Source of the DNA: Acanthacorydalis orientalis
Taxonomy: Eukaryota; Arthropoda; Insecta; Megaloptera; Corydalidae
Reading direction: 5' to 3'
DNA length: 64,000 bases
NCBI GenBank assembly: GCA_034766995.1
Contig: CM068323.1
Location: 2,462,967-2,526,966, forward strand
Numbering within the stretch: the first letter of the stretch is position 1; each line of letters opens with the position of its first letter. Shown in pieces: positions 23,405 to 36,706 of this stretch. Both the position numbers and the translations under genes were made by a program. The notes under the pieces were generated by a model that was not told the DNA's origin, did not search any database, and saw only the letters and a program-made list of their open reading frames with translations.

Positions 23405-23643
23405 GCGTTCAAAACTTCGAGGAAAATTTAACGACTTTATTATGAAGTAATAATTTAAACGAAAAAGGAGAGGATGTTACGTTATCATACGTACTAGTGA
23501 GAGAAGGGTCACCAATGCAACCGGCGTTGTTGAAAACATCAGACGGGGAGTTTGATCAGGGGCGTAGCACGAAATAGACAGAAATTGAAATTAAAATAGT
23601 GGAGTGATTAGAAACAATCCATCTTGAAACACTATAACCAATA

Positions 23644-24024
23644 ATGAGTAAACAAATAACAGAATCAATACAAACAGAAGAAATATTGATCACAAGCCCA
23701 GCCAATTCTCAACCAGAATCCAGATGTGCTGGTACTCAATCTACATCTACATATGAACACGGTCGTATTACTCCACGATCGAAGAGGAAAAGGAAAGCTG
23801 TATCTGCTTCTGACCGAGCATTGAGAATAGTAGAAGAACGCCTAGCTCCAATACAAGAAGATAAATTTGACATTTTTGGTAAAAATGTGGCCGCTAAACT
23901 TCGCACACTGCAGAACGAGCAACGCATTCATGCAGAGAAGCTCATTAATGACGCATTATATGAAGCAGAACCAAACAACTTAAGTAGAGATTGTCATATA
24001 TCTCTCAGTGCGGTCCAACAATGA
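23644..24024 (+). CDS. BESS-like ORF, array copy B7
   Basis: Tyr106, Pro110, CTATAACC leader; exactly 1426 bp after B6. Confidence 0.45.
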   Translation: MSKQITESIQTEEILITSPANSQPESRCAGTQSTSTYEHGRITPRSKRKRKAVSASDRALRIVEERLAPIQEDKFDIFGKNVAAKLRTLQNEQRIHAEKLINDALYEAEPNNLSRDCHISLSAVQQ

Positions 24025-24262
24025 TCACCTAAATCTATGCAGCAAGAAATTTTAAAGGCAAATAGGGATAAAGTATATCTAATTTTATAAAAGAATATCT
24101 AATTTGTTCCTTTCTGTATTGCATGTACGCACTAAGCTTTTCAGAAGCGTCTGTTAAGGATAATTATTATATATAAAAATTATTGTTATGTTTGTTATAA
24201 ATAAAAACAAATTATCCTTAAACAAGACTTGATAATTATTTTATTCTCTATTTTGACTTCCA

Positions 24263-24565
24263 ATGACAATGGAGAAACTACTATCTCAAATAATTCTCGA
24301 AGTACCCGACAAACTCGAGTTGAATAGCCGCACGTCGAAATCCTACTATGACAAGAAGACGAGAAATCTCCCAGAGCTCGTGATCGATCAACCAGTGACG
24401 GTGCAAATTCACCCGGACGTCGACAAAACGTGGGAAAAAGGAAAAATAGTGAACAAGTTCAGTGACAGAGACTATGTAATTAATGTCAAGGGAACAATTT
24501 ACAGACGCAACTTAGTTCATATTCGACCTACGACAAAGTTTTCTCAACGCCTAGAGCCTCTGTGA
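24263..24565 (+). pseudogene. Gypsy integrase C-terminal ORF, copy after B7
   Basis: Asp68 form, followed by a G module. Confidence 0.6.
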
Positions 24566-24589
24566 ATTCAGTCATCCACAACAGACTCA

Positions 24590-26107
24590 TTGTCTTTGTT
24601 TCAACGACAAAGTCTATTATCTAGTCCACGGGCAACTCCTGCGATTCAGCGGGTCGACCCTTCTACCAAACGTGAATGGGAAATGAAGATCAATCGGTGT
24701 CCGATCAAACTAGACACCATCGGTGAGAATATTTCACAGAATTCAAGTTCATCTTCAGTCGAGGTCATTCTTCAAGGTCATCTGAGTTCGAGAGCTTTCT
24801 CGACGGCCGAAATCCGTGCTCTCGAGATAACTACTGCCATACGGGTTTCTGAAATCAACTACCGCACCTCCACCAGGAAACCTGTTCCAAGGATCTCGAC
24901 CTCCAACTTGCACCATGCCACCAGCAAGGAAGTTCCACCTGCGACGAGGCTCTGTTCGTTCTGCAGTCAGGACCACCGTAAATATAGCTGTCCTGTGATG
25001 CGTAAACTCCCCGTAGAGGAGAGGTTAACCCTGGCCCGGAGGCATGCTCTATTCCACAACTGTCTCGGCGCGCTCCCACGCAAAAAATGTTTATCAAAGA
25101 AGAAGTGTGTCCATTGCAACAGGCAGCACAACACTCTGTTGCACGCTGATAATTCATCATCCAAGAAGTCCACATTGTCTATGTCGTCAGACGTCTGTCC
25201 GAATGCTGGATACACAAGTCCTCAGGAGATCCAGAGTCTCCTAGTGAGGGGCCTTATTGCTGATCAGATTGTGATTCTAGCCACAGCCTTGGTGACAGTA
25301 GTGGCCCCTACAGGTGCCGCAATGATGACTCGAGCCCCCCTCGACTGCGGGTCTGAGGCCTCGTTCGTCTCCGGTCGACTGGCGCAGATGCTTAATCTTC
25401 CGGTCATCAAGCCGAAGGCTCGTCTAAGCGTCATTGGTGGAGTCACAGCCTCCACAGCCCAGAAGAAGGCTGTCTTTCGGATCCGTTCTCGTGTTGACTC
25501 ACGATTTGACCTCGACGTAGAAGCTTTCGTACTCTCGCAGCTGACAAACAAGATTCCGAGTCAGCTTGTACACGATGTCGAGGCTACCCGTATGGCTGGG
25601 TTGGGGCTCGGCGATCCATACTATTGGAAACCGGAGCACGCCGGGATGATTCTCGGTGCGGACGTTTATTTCCAACTATTGCGACCAGGAGTTCAAAAGA
25701 TTCCCTCAACTACGTCAGTATTGTCTATTCTTCCGAAGACCAGGTGCGATTCTCCAGTATTGTCTATTCTTCCGGAGACCAGGTGCGATTCTCCAGTATT
25801 GTCTATTCTTCCGGAGACCAGGTGCGATTCTCCAGTATTGTCTATTGTTCCGGAGAACAAGTGCGATTCTCCAGTATTGTCTATTCTTCCGGAGACCAGG
25901 TGCGATTCTCCAGTATTGTCTATTCTTCCAGAGACCATCCGATTCTCCAGTATTGTCTATTCTTCCGGAGACCAGATGCAAATCTCCAGTATTGTCTATT
26001 CTTCCGGAGACCAGGTGCGATTCTTCAGTATTGTCTATTCTTCCAGAGACCAGGTGCGATTCTCCAGTATTGTCTATTCTTCCGGAGACCAGGTGCGATT
26101 CTTTTGA
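24590..26107 (+). pseudogene. BEL/Pao gag-protease fragment, copy G7
   Basis: 505 codons. Its protein and minisatellite layout match G4. Confidence 0.65.
25715..26101 (+). repeat. 39-bp minisatellite, 10 monomers (G7)
   Basis: 387 bp with one 37-bp monomer; monomer order as in G4. Confidence 0.95.
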
Positions 26108-26721
26108 ACTTGATATATTACAGGACATGTCGGCTGAGACACTTATCGCCACGTGCAAACGAAATTTCAGTAGACACGGCATTCCCACGAGACTACGCAG
26201 CGATAATGGAACCAATTTCGAAAATCAGCTAATGGAGAAACTTGCTCGTAATTGGGCATTCACGATTGTGACTTCTGCACCAAAACACCAGCGTGGGAAT
26301 GTAAAGCAGAATCCGCAGTCAAAATTGCCAAGAAATTATTGTTATGTTTGTTATAAATAAAAACAAATTATCCTTAAACAAGACTTGATAATTATTTTAT
26401 TCTCTATTTTGACTTCCAATGACAATGGAGAAACTACTATCTCAAATAATTCTCGAAGTACCCGACAAACTCGAGTTGAATAGCCGCACGTCGAAATCCT
26501 ACTACGACAAGAAGACGAGAAATCTCCCAGAGCTCGTGATCGATCAACCAGTGACGGTGCAAATTCACCCGGACGTCGACAAAACGTGGGAAAAAGGAAA
26601 AATAGTGAACAAATTCAGTCGCAGAGACTATGTAATTAATGTCAAGGGAACAATTTACAGACGCAACTTAGTTCATATTCGACATACGACAAAGTTTTCT
26701 CAACGCCTAGAGCCTCTGTGA
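26102..26721 (+). pseudogene. Gypsy integrase core fragment plus C-terminal ORF, end of G7
   Basis: The C-terminal ORF (26419-26721) has a private Pro89 to His change (HIRHTTKF) in the otherwise invariant closing motif. Confidence 0.6.
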
Positions 26722-26912
26722 ATTCAGTCATCCACAACAGACTCATTGTCTTTGTTTCAACAACAAAGTCTATTATCTAGTCCACGGGCAACTCCTGCGA
26801 TTCACCACAAGAATCAAGTCTCGAAATCAATGAACGAATCTCCGAACACGACGTAACCAGTTACACAACAGGGAACTTCAATTGCTGTTTCAAAATCAGA
26901 ATCGACGCATCC

Positions 26913-27155
26913 ATCAAAGAACTCGATCAAAGAACTCGATCAAAGAACTCTATCAAAGAACTCTATCAAAGAACTCTATCAAAGAACTCTATCAAAGAAC
27001 TCTATCAAAGAACTCTATCAAACAACTCTATCAAAGAACTCTATCAAAGAACTCTATCAAAGAACTCTATCAAAGAACTCTATCAAAGAACTCTATCAAA
27101 GAACTCTATCAAAGAACTCTATCAAAGAACTCTATCAAAGAACTCTATCAAAGAA
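26913..27155 (+). repeat. 13-bp minisatellite, 18 full copies (longest)
   Basis: Two GATC-type junctions, then TATC-type units, with one variant unit (CAAACAACTC) near 27019. Confidence 0.9.
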
Positions 27156-27394
27156 GCGTTCAAAACTTCGAGGAAAATTTAACGACTTTATTATGAAGTA
27201 ATAATTTAAACGAAAAAGGAGAGGATGTTACGTTATCATACGTACTAGTGAGAGAAGGGTCACCAATGCAACCGGCGTTGTTGAAAACATCAGACGGGGA
27301 GTTTGATCAGGGGCGTAGCACGAAATAGACAGAAATTGAAATTAAAATAGTGGAGTGATTAGAAACAATCCATCTTGAAACACTAAAACCAATA

Positions 27395-27775
27395 ATGAGT
27401 AAACAAATAACAGAATCAATACAAACAGAAGAAATATTGATCACAAGCCCAGCCAATTCTCAACCAGAATCCAGATGTGCTGGTACTCAATCTACATCTA
27501 CATATGAACACGGTCGTATTACTCCACGATCGAAGAGGAAAAGGAAAGCTGTATCTGCTTCTGACCGAGCATTGAGAATAGTAGAAGAACGCCTAGCTCC
27601 AATACAAGAAGATAAATTTGACATTTTTGGTAAAAATGTGGCCGCTAAACTTCGCACACTGCAGAACGAGCAACGCATTCATGCAGAGAAGCTCATTAAT
27701 GACGCATTATATGAAGCAGAACTTAACAACTTAAGTAGAGATTGTCATATATCTCTCAGTGCGGTCCAACAATGA
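27395..27775 (+). CDS. BESS-like ORF, array copy B8
   Basis: Tyr106, Leu110 and the AGAAGCTTCTG spacer marker, matching B3. Both lead units with two G modules and a large first minisatellite. Confidence 0.45.
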   Translation: MSKQITESIQTEEILITSPANSQPESRCAGTQSTSTYEHGRITPRSKRKRKAVSASDRALRIVEERLAPIQEDKFDIFGKNVAAKLRTLQNEQRIHAEKLINDALYEAELNNLSRDCHISLSAVQQ

Positions 27776-28013
27776 TCACCTAAATCTATGCAGCAAGAAA
27801 TTTTAAAGGCAAATAGGGATAAAGTATATCTAATTTTATAAAAGAATATCTAATTTGTTCCTTTCTGTATTGCATGTACGCACTAAGCTTTTCAGAAGCT
27901 TCTGTTAAGGATAATTATTATATATAAAAATTATTGTTATGTTTGTTATAAATAAAAACAAATTATCCTTAAACAAGACTTGATAATTATTTTATTCTCT
28001 ATTTTGACTTCCA

Positions 28014-28316
28014 ATGACAATGGAGAAACTACTATCTCAAATAATTCTCGAAGTACCCGACAAACTCGAGTTGAATAGCCGCACGTCGAAATCCTACTAT
28101 GACAAGAAGACGAGAAATCTCCCAGAGCTCGTGATCGATCAACCAGTGACGGTGCAAATTCACCCGGACGTCGACAAAACATGGGAAAAAGGAAAAATAG
28201 TGAACAAATTCAGTCGCAGAGACTATGTAGTTAATGTCAAGGGAACAATTTACAGACGCAACTTAGTTCATATTCGACCTACGACAAAGTTTTCTCAACG
28301 CCTAGAGCCTCTGTGA
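28014..28316 (+). pseudogene. Gypsy integrase C-terminal ORF, copy after B8
   Basis: Arg68 and Val73, yet followed by a G module (one of two B-linked Arg68 copies that are). Confidence 0.6.
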
Positions 28317-28340
28317 ATTCAATCATCCACAACAGACTCA

Positions 28341-30491
28341 TTGTCTTTGTTTCAACGACAAAGTCTATTATCTAGTCCACGGGCAACTCCTGCGATTCAG
28401 CGGGTCGACCCTTCTACCAAACGTGAATGGGAAATGAAGATCAATCGGTGTCCGATCAAACTAGACACCATCGGTGAGAATATTTCACAGAATTCAAGTT
28501 CATCTTCAGTCGAGGTCATTCTTCAAGGTCATCTGAGTTCGAGAGCTTTCTCGACGGCCGAAATCCGTGCTCTCGAGATAACTACTGCCATACGGGTTTC
28601 TGAAATCAACTACCGCACCTCCACCAGGAAACCTGTTCCAAGGATCTCGACCTCCAACTTGCACCATGCCACCAGCAAGGAAGTTCCACCTGCGACGAGG
28701 CTCTGTTCGTTCTGCAGTCAGGACCACCGTAAATATAGCTGTCCTGTGATGCGTAAACTCCCCGTAGAGGAGAGGTTAACCCTGGCCCGGAGGCATGCTC
28801 TATTCCACAACTGTCTCGGCGCGCTCCCACGCAAAAAATGTTTATCAAAGAAGAAGTGTGTCCATTGCAACAGGCAGCACAACACTCTGTTGCACGCTGA
28901 TAATTCATCATCCAAGAAGTCCACATTGTCTATGTCGTCAGACGTCTGTCCGAATGCTGGATACACAAGTCCTCAGGAGATCCAGAGTCTCCTGGTGAGG
29001 GGCCTTATTGCTGATCAGATTGTGATTCTAGCCACAGCCTTGGTGACAGTAGTGGCCCCTACAGGTGCCGCAATGATGACTCGAGCCCCCCTCGACTGCG
29101 GGTCTGAGGCCTCGTTCGTCGCCGGTCGACTGGCGCAGATGCTTAATCTTCCGGTCATCAAGCCGAAGGCTCGTCTAAGCGTCACTGGTGGAGTCACAGC
29201 CTCCACAGCCCAGAAGAAGGCTGTCTTTCGGATCCGTTCTCGTGTTGACTCACGATTTGACCTCGACGTAGAAGCTTTCGTACTCTCGCAGCTGACAAAC
29301 AAGATTCCGAGTCAGCTTGTACACGATGTCGAGGCTACCCGTATGGCTGGGTTGGGGCTCGGCGATCCATACTACTGGAAACCGGAGCACGCCGGGATGA
29401 TTCTCAGTGCGGACGTTTATTTCCAACTATTGCGACCAGGAGTTCAAAAGATTCCCTCAACTACGTCAGTATTGTCTATTCTTCCGAAGACCAGGTGCGA
29501 TTCTCCAGTATTGTCTATTCTTCTGGAGACAAGGTGCGATTCTCCAGTATTGTCTATTGTTCCGGAGACAAGGTGCGATTCTGCAGTATTGTCTATAATG
29601 CCGGAGACCAGGTGCGATTCTCCAGTATTGTCTATTCTTCCGGAGACCAGGTGCGATTCTCTAGTATTGTCTATTCTTCCGGAGAACAAGTGCGACTCTC
29701 CAGTATTGTCTATTGTTCCGGAGACTAGGTGCGATTCTGCAGTATTGTCTATAATGCCGGAGACCAAGTGCGATTGTTCAGTATTGTCTATTCTTCCGGA
29801 GACCCGGTGCGATTCTCCAGTATTGTCTATTCTTCCGGAGACCAGATGCAAATCTCCAGTATTGTCTATTCTTCCGGAGACCAGGTGCGATTCTCCAGTA
29901 TTGTTTATTCTTCCGGAGACCAGGTGCGATTCTTCAGTATTGTCTATTCTTCCAGAGACCAGGTGCGATTCTCCAGTATTGTCTATAATGCCGGAGACCA
30001 GGTGCGATTCTCCAGTATTGTCTATTCTTCCGGAGACCAGGTGCGATTCTCCAGTATTGTCTATTGTTCCGGAGAACAAGTGCGATTCTCCAGTATTGTC
30101 TATTCTTCCGGAGACCAGGTGCGATTCTCCAGTATTGTCTATTCTTCCGGAGACCAGGTGCGATTCTCCAGTATTGTCTATTCTGCCAGAGACCATCCGA
30201 TTCTCCAGTATTGTCTATTCTTCCGGAGACCAGATGCAAATCTCAAGTATTGTCTATTCTTCCGGAGACCAGGTGCGATTCTCCAGTATTGTCTATTCTT
30301 CCGGAGACCAGGTGCGATTCTCCAGTATTGTCTATTCTTCCGGAGACCAGGTGCGATTCTCCAGTATTGTCTATTCTTCCAGAGACCATCCGATTCTCCA
30401 GTATTGTCTATTCTTCCGGAGACCAGGTGCGATTCTCCTGTATTGTCTATTCTTCTGGAGACCAGGTGCGATTCTGCAGTATTGTCTATAA
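28341..30491 (+). pseudogene. BEL/Pao gag-protease fragment with an expanded minisatellite, copy G8
   Basis: 716 codons. A private Gly to Ser change near 29405 gives ILSADVY, and Ala261 replaces Ser or Cys. Four 37-bp monomers displace the frame, and it ends at a TAA created where a CTATAATGCC monomer is read in the shifted phase. Confidence 0.65.
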
Positions 30492-31406
30492 TGCCGGAGA
30501 CCAGGTGCGATTCTCCAGTATTGTCTATTCTTCCGGAGACCAGGTGCGATTCTCCAGTATTGTCTATTCTTCCGGAGACCAGGTGCGATTCACCAGTATT
30601 GTCTATAATGCCGGAGACCAGGTGCGATTCTCCAGTATTGTCTATTCTTCCGGAGACCAGGTGCGATTCTCCAGTATTGTCTATTCTTCCGGAGACCAGA
30701 TGCAAATCTCCAGTATTGTCTATTCTTCCGGAGACCAGGTGCGATTCTCCAGTATTGTTTATTCTTCCGGAGACCAGGTGCGATTCTTCAGTATTGTCTA
30801 TTCTTCCAGAGACCAGGTGCGATTCTCCAGTATTGTCTATAATGCCGGAGACCAGGTGCGATTCTCCAGTATTGTCTATTCTTCCGGAGACCAGGTGCGA
30901 TTCTCCAGTATTGTCTATTGTTCCGGAGAACAAGTGCGATTCTCCAGTATTGTCTATTCTTCCGGAGACCAGGTGCGATTCTCCAGTATTGTCTATTCTT
31001 CCGGAGACCAGGTGCGATTCTCCAGTATTGTCTATTCTGCCAGAGACCATCCGATTCTCCAGTATTGTCTATTCTTCCGGAGACCAGATGCAAATCTCAA
31101 GTATTGTCTATTCTTCCGGAGACCAGGTGCGATTCTCCAGTATTGTTTATTCTTCCGGAGACCAGGTGCGATTCTTCAGTATTGTCTATTCTTCCAGAGA
31201 CCAGGTGCGATTCTCCAGTATTGTCTATTCTTCCAGAGACCATCCGATTCTCCAGTATTGTCTATTCTTCCGGAGACCAGATGCAAATCTCCAGTATTGT
31301 CTATTCTTCCGGAGACCAGGTGCGATTCTTCAGTATTGTCTATTCTTCCAGAGACCAGGTGCTATTCTCCAGTATTGTCTATTCTTCCGGAGACCCGGTG
31401 CGATTC
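29466..31406 (+). repeat. 39-bp minisatellite, 50 monomers with the 854-bp higher-order repeat (G8)
   Basis: 1941 bp: one 38-bp, forty-five 39-bp and four 37-bp monomers. Segments at 29934-30239 and 30788-31093 repeat with an 854-bp offset, the same as in G2. A private TAG lies near 29726 (GAGACTAGG). Confidence 0.95.
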
Positions 31407-32026
31407 TTTTGAACTTGATATATTACAGGACATGTCGGCTGAGACACTTATCGCCACGTGCAAACGAAATTTCAGTAGACACGGCATTCCCACGAGACTA
31501 CGCAGCGATAATGGAACCAATTTCGAAAATCAGCTAATGGAGAAACTTGCTCGTAATTGGGCATTCACGATTGTGACTTCTGCACCAAAACACCAGCGTG
31601 GGAATGTAAAGCAGAATCCGCAGTCAAAATTGCCAAGAAATTATTGTTATGTTTGTTATAAATAAAAACAAATTATCCTTAAACAAGACTTGATAATTAT
31701 TTTATTCTCTATTTTGACTTCCAATGACAATGGAGAAACTACTATCTCAAATAATTCTCGAAGTACCCGACAAACTCGAGTTGAATAGCCGCACGTCGAA
31801 ATCCTACTATGACAAGAAGACGAGAAATCTCCCAGAGCTCGTGATCGATCAACCAGTGACGGTGCAAATTCACCCGGACGTCGACAAAACGTGGGAAAAA
31901 GGAAAAATAGTGAACAAATTCAGTCGCAGAGACTATGTAATTAATGTCAAGGGAACAATTTACAGACGCAACTTAGTTCATATTCGACCTACGACAAAGT
32001 TTTCTCAACGCCTAGAGCCTCTGTGA
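31407..32026 (+). pseudogene. Gypsy integrase core fragment plus C-terminal ORF, end of G8
   Basis: Common ARNW/KQNPQSK core; C-terminal ORF 31724-32026 leads directly into G9. Confidence 0.6.
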
Positions 32027-32050
32027 ATTCAGTCATCCACAACAGACTCA

Positions 32051-33745
32051 TTGTCTTTGTTTCAACGACAAAGTCTATTATCTAGTCCACGGGCAACTCC
32101 TGCGATTCAGCGGGTCGACCCTTCTACCAAACGTGAATGGGAAATGAAGATCAATCGGTGTCCGATCAAACTAGACACCATCGGTGAGAATATTTCACAG
32201 AATTCAAGTTCATCTTCAGTCGAGGTCATTCTTCAAGGTCATCTGAGTTCGAGAGCTTTCTCGACGGCCGAAATCCGTGCTCTCGTGATAACTACTGCCA
32301 TACGGGTTTCTGAAATCAACTACCGCACCTCCACCAGGAAACCTGTTCCAAGGATCTCGACCTCCAACTTGCACCATGCCACCAGCAAGGAAGTTCCACC
32401 TGCGACGAGGCTCTGTTCGTTCTGCAGTCAGGACCACCGTAAATATAGCTGTCCTGTGATGCGTAAACTCCCCGTAGAGGAGAGGTTAACCCTGGCCCGG
32501 AGGCATGCTCTATTCCACAACTGTCTCGGCGCGCTCCCACGCAAAAAATGTTTATCAAAGAAGAAGTGTGTCCATTGCAACAGGCAGCACAACACTCTGT
32601 TGCACGCTGATAATTCATCATCCAAGAAGTCCACATTGTCTATGTCGTCAGACGTCTGTCCGAATGCTGGATACACAAGTCCTCAGGAGATCCAGAGTCT
32701 CCTAGTGAGGGGCCTTATTGCAGATCAGATTGTGATTCTAGCCACAGCCTTGGTGACAGTAGTGGCCCCTACAGGTGCCGCAATGATGACTCGAGCCCCC
32801 CTCGACTGCGGGTCTGAGGCCTCGTTCGTCTCCGGTCGACTGGCGCAGATGCTTAATCTTCCGGTCATCTAGCCGAAGGCTCGTCTAAGCGTCATTGGTG
32901 GAGTCACAGCCTCCACAGCCCAGAAGAAGGCTGTCTTTCGGATCCGTTCTCGTGTTGACTCACGATTTGACCTCGACGTAGAAGCTTTCGTACTCTCGCA
33001 GCTGACAAACAAGATTCCGAGTCAGCTTGTACACGATGTCGAGGCTACCCGTATGGCTGGGTTGGGGCTCGGCGATCCATACTACTGGAAACCGGAGCAC
33101 GCCGGGATGATTCTCGGTGCGGACGTTTATTTCCAACTATTGCGACCAGGAGTTCAAAAGATTCCCTCAACTACGTCAGTATTGTCTATTCTTCCGAAGA
33201 CCAGGTGCGATTCTCCTGTATTGTCTATTCTTCTGGAGACCAGGTGCGATTCTGCAGTATTGTCTATAATGCCGGAGACCAGGTGCGATTCTCCAGTATT
33301 GTCTATTCTTCCGGAGACCAGGTGCGATTCTCCAGTATTGTCTATTGTTCCGGAGAACAAGTGCGACTCTCCAGTATTGTCTATTGTTCCGGAGACCAGG
33401 TGCGATTCTGCAGTATTGTCTATAATGCCGAAGACCAAGTGCGATTGTTCAGTATTGTCTATTCTTCCGGAGACCCGGTGCGATTCTTTTGAACTTGATA
33501 TATTACAGGACATGTCGGCTGAGACACTTATCGCCACGTGCAAACGAAATTTCAGTAGACACGGCATTCCCACGAGACTACGCAGCGATAATGGAACCAA
33601 TTTCGAAAATCAGCTAATGGAGAAACTTGCTCATAATTGGGCATTCACGATTGTGACTTCTGCACCAAAACACCAGCGTGGGAATGTAAAAGAGAATCCG
33701 CAGACAAAATTGCCAAGAAATTATTGTTATGTTTGTTATAAATAA
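32051..33745 (+). pseudogene. BEL/Pao gag-protease fragment with a premature stop, copy G9
   Basis: A private AAG to TAG change at 32870 truncates the frame at 273 codons, inside the protease just after LDCGS. This is the only one of the twelve G copies broken before the minisatellite. The same frame reopens and runs through eight monomers into the integrase core, ending at 33745. A private Val79 also occurs (ALVITT). Confidence 0.65.
33176..33486 (+). repeat. 39-bp minisatellite, 8 monomers (G9)
   Basis: 311 bp. The last four monomers (ENKC, ETRCDSA, MPKTKCDCS and the GACCCGG end) match G1. Confidence 0.95.
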
Positions 33746-34094
33746 AAACAAATTATCCTTAAACAAGACTTGATAATTATTTTATTCTCTATTTTGACTT
33801 CCAATGACAATGGAGAAACTACTATCTCAAATAATTCTCGAAGTACCCGACAAACTCGAGTTGAATAGCCGCACGTCGAAATCCTACTACGACAAGAAGA
33901 CGAGAAATCTCCCAGAGCTCGTGATCGATCAACCAGTGACGGTGCAAATTCACCCGGACGTCGACAAAACGTGGGAAAAAGGAAAAATAGTGAACAAATT
34001 CAGTCGCAGAGACTATGTAATTAATGTCAAGGGAACAATTTACAGACGCAACTTAGTTCATATTCGACCTACGACAAAGTTTCTCAACGCCTAG
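33487..34094 (+). pseudogene. Gypsy integrase core fragment plus C-terminal ORF, end of G9
   Basis: Shares AHNW, KENPQTK and the three-T plus TAG ending only with G1; C-terminal ORF 33804-34094 (96 codons). Confidence 0.65.
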
Positions 34095-34296
34095 AGCCTC
34101 TGTGAATTCAGTCATCCACAACAGACTCATTGTCTTTGTTTCAACGACAAAGTCTATTATCTAGTCCACAGGCAACTCCTGAGATTCACCACAAGAATCA
34201 AGTCTCGAAATCAATGAACGAATCTCCGAACACGACGTAACCAGTTACACAACAGGGAACTTCAATTGCTGTTTCAAAATCAGAATCGACGCATCC

Positions 34297-34422
34297 ATCA
34301 AAGAACTCGATCAAAGAACTCGATCAAAGAACTCTATCAAAGAACTCTATCAAAGAACTCTATCAAAGAACTCTATCAACGAACTCTATCAAAGAACTCT
34401 ATCAAAGAACTCTATCAAAGAA
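34297..34422 (+). repeat. 13-bp minisatellite, 9 full copies
   Basis: Two GATC junctions then TATC-type units, with one CAACGAACTC variant near 34378. Confidence 0.9.
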
Positions 34423-34661
34423 GCGTTCAAAACTTCGAGGAAAATTTAACGACTTTATTATGAAGTAATAATTTAAACGAAAAAGGAGAGGATGTTACGT
34501 TATCATACGTACTAGTGAGAGAAGGGTCACCAATGCAACCGGCGTTGTTGAAAACATCAGACGGGGAGTTTGATCAGGGGCGTAGCACGAAATAGACAGA
34601 AATTGAAATTAAAATAGTGGAGTGATTAGAAACAATCCATCTTGAAACACTAAAACCAAAA

Positions 34662-35042
34662 ATGAGTAAACAAATAACAGAATCAATACAAACAGAAGAA
34701 ATATTGATCACAAGCCCAGCCAATTCTCAACCAGAATCCAGATGTGCTGGTACTCAATCTACATCTACATATGAACACGGTCGTATTACTCCACGATCGA
34801 AGAGGAAAAGGAAAGCTGTATCTGCTTCTGACCGAGCATTGAGAATAGTAGAAGAACGCCTAGCTCCAATACAAGAAGATAAATTTGACATTTTTGGTAA
34901 AAATGTGGCCGCTAAACTTCGCACACTGCAGAACGAGCAACGCATTCATGCAGAGAAGCTCATTAATGACGCATTAAATGAAGCAGAACCAAACAACTTA
35001 AGTAGAGATTGTCATATATCTCTCAGTGCGGTCCAACAATGA
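34662..35042 (+). CDS. BESS-like ORF, array copy B9
   Basis: Asn106, Pro110 and the AAAAATGAG leader, as B1; 34649 bp from B1. Confidence 0.45.
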   Translation: MSKQITESIQTEEILITSPANSQPESRCAGTQSTSTYEHGRITPRSKRKRKAVSASDRALRIVEERLAPIQEDKFDIFGKNVAAKLRTLQNEQRIHAEKLINDALNEAEPNNLSRDCHISLSAVQQ

Positions 35043-35280
35043 TCACCTAAATCTATGCAGCAAGAAATTTTAAAGGCAAATAGGGATAAAGTATATCTAA
35101 TTTTATAAAAGAATATCTAATTTGTTCCTTTCTGTATTGCATGTACGCACTAAGCTTTTCAGAAGCGTCTGTTAAGGATAATTATTATATATAAAAATTA
35201 TTGTTATGTTTGTTATAAATAAAAACAAATTATCCTTAAACAAGACTTGATAATTATTTTATTCTCTATTTTGACTTCCA

Positions 35281-35583
35281 ATGACAATGGAGAAACTACT
35301 ATCTCAAATAATTCTCGAAGTACCCGACAAACTCGAGTTGAATAGCCGCACGTCGAAATCCTACTATGACAAGAAGACGAGAAATCTCCCAGAGCTCGTG
35401 ATCGATCAACCAGTGACGGTGCAAATTCACCCGGACGTCGACAAATCGTGGGAAAAAGGAAAAATAGTGAACAAATTCAGTCGCAGAGACTATGTAATTA
35501 ATGTCAAGGGAACAATTTACAGACGCAACTTAGTTCATATTCGACCTACGACAAAGTTTTCTCAACGCCTAGAGCCTCTGTGA
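35281..35583 (+). pseudogene. Gypsy integrase C-terminal ORF, copy after B9
   Basis: Arg68, Ser56; no G module follows. Confidence 0.6.
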
Positions 35584-35774
35584 ATTCAGTCATCCACAAC
35601 AGACTCATTGTCTTTGTTTCAACGACAAAGTCTATTATCTAGTCCACAGGCAACTCCTGAGATTCACCACAAGAATCAAGTCTCGAAATCAATGAACGAA
35701 TCTCCGAACACGACGTAACCATTTACACAACAGGGAACTTCAATTGCTGTTTCAAAATCAGAATCGACGCATCC

Positions 35775-35848
35775 ATCAAAGAACTCTATCAAAGAACTCT
35801 ATCAAAGAACTCTATCAAAGAACTCTATCAAAGAACTCTATCAAAGAA
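35775..35848 (+). repeat. 13-bp minisatellite, 5 full copies
   Basis: All TATC type. One unit longer than the equivalent block after B1. Confidence 0.9.
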
Positions 35849-36087
35849 GCGTTCAAAACTTCGAGGAAAATTTAACGACTTTATTATGAAGTAATAATTT
35901 AAACGAAAAAGGAGAGGATGTTACGTTATCATACGTACTAGTGAGAGAAGGGTCACCAATGCAACCGGCGTTGTTGAAAACATCAGACGGGGAGTTTGAT
36001 CAGGGGCGTAGCACGAAATAGACAGAAATTGAAATTAAAATAGTGGAGTGATTAGAAACAATCCATCTTGAAACACTAAAACCAATA

Positions 36088-36468
36088 ATGAGTAAACAAA
36101 TAACAGAATCAATACAAACAGAAGAAATATTGATCACAAGCCCAGCCAATTCTCAACCAGAATCCAGATGTGCTGGTACTCAATCTACATCTACATATGA
36201 ACACGGTCGTATTACTCCACGATCGAAGAGGAAAAGGAAAGCTGTATCTGCTTCTGACCGAGCATTGAGAATAGTAGAAGAACGCCTAGCTCCAATACAA
36301 GAAGATAAATTTGACATTTTTGGTAAAAATGTGGCCGCTAAACTTCGCACACTGCAGAACGAGCAACGCATTCATGCAGAGAAGCTCATTAATGACGCAT
36401 TAAATGAAGCAGAACCAAACAACTTAAGTAGAGATTGTCATATATCTCTCAGTGCGGTCCAACAATGA
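36088..36468 (+). CDS. BESS-like ORF, array copy B10
   Basis: Asn106, Pro110; 34662 bp from B2. The spacer carries a private GTATGTC shared with B11. Confidence 0.45.
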   Translation: MSKQITESIQTEEILITSPANSQPESRCAGTQSTSTYEHGRITPRSKRKRKAVSASDRALRIVEERLAPIQEDKFDIFGKNVAAKLRTLQNEQRIHAEKLINDALNEAEPNNLSRDCHISLSAVQQ

Positions 36469-36706
36469 TCACCTAAATCTATGCAGCAAGAAATTTTAAA
36501 GGCAAATAGGGATAAAGTATGTCTAATTTTATAAAAGAATATCTAATTTGTTCCTTTCTGTATTGCATGTACGCACTAAGCTTTTCAGAAGCGTCTGTTA
36601 AGGATAATTATTATATATAAAAATTATTGTTATGTTTGTTATAAATAAAAACAAATTATCCTTAAACAAGACTTGATAATTATTTTATTCTCTATTTTGA
36701 CTTCCA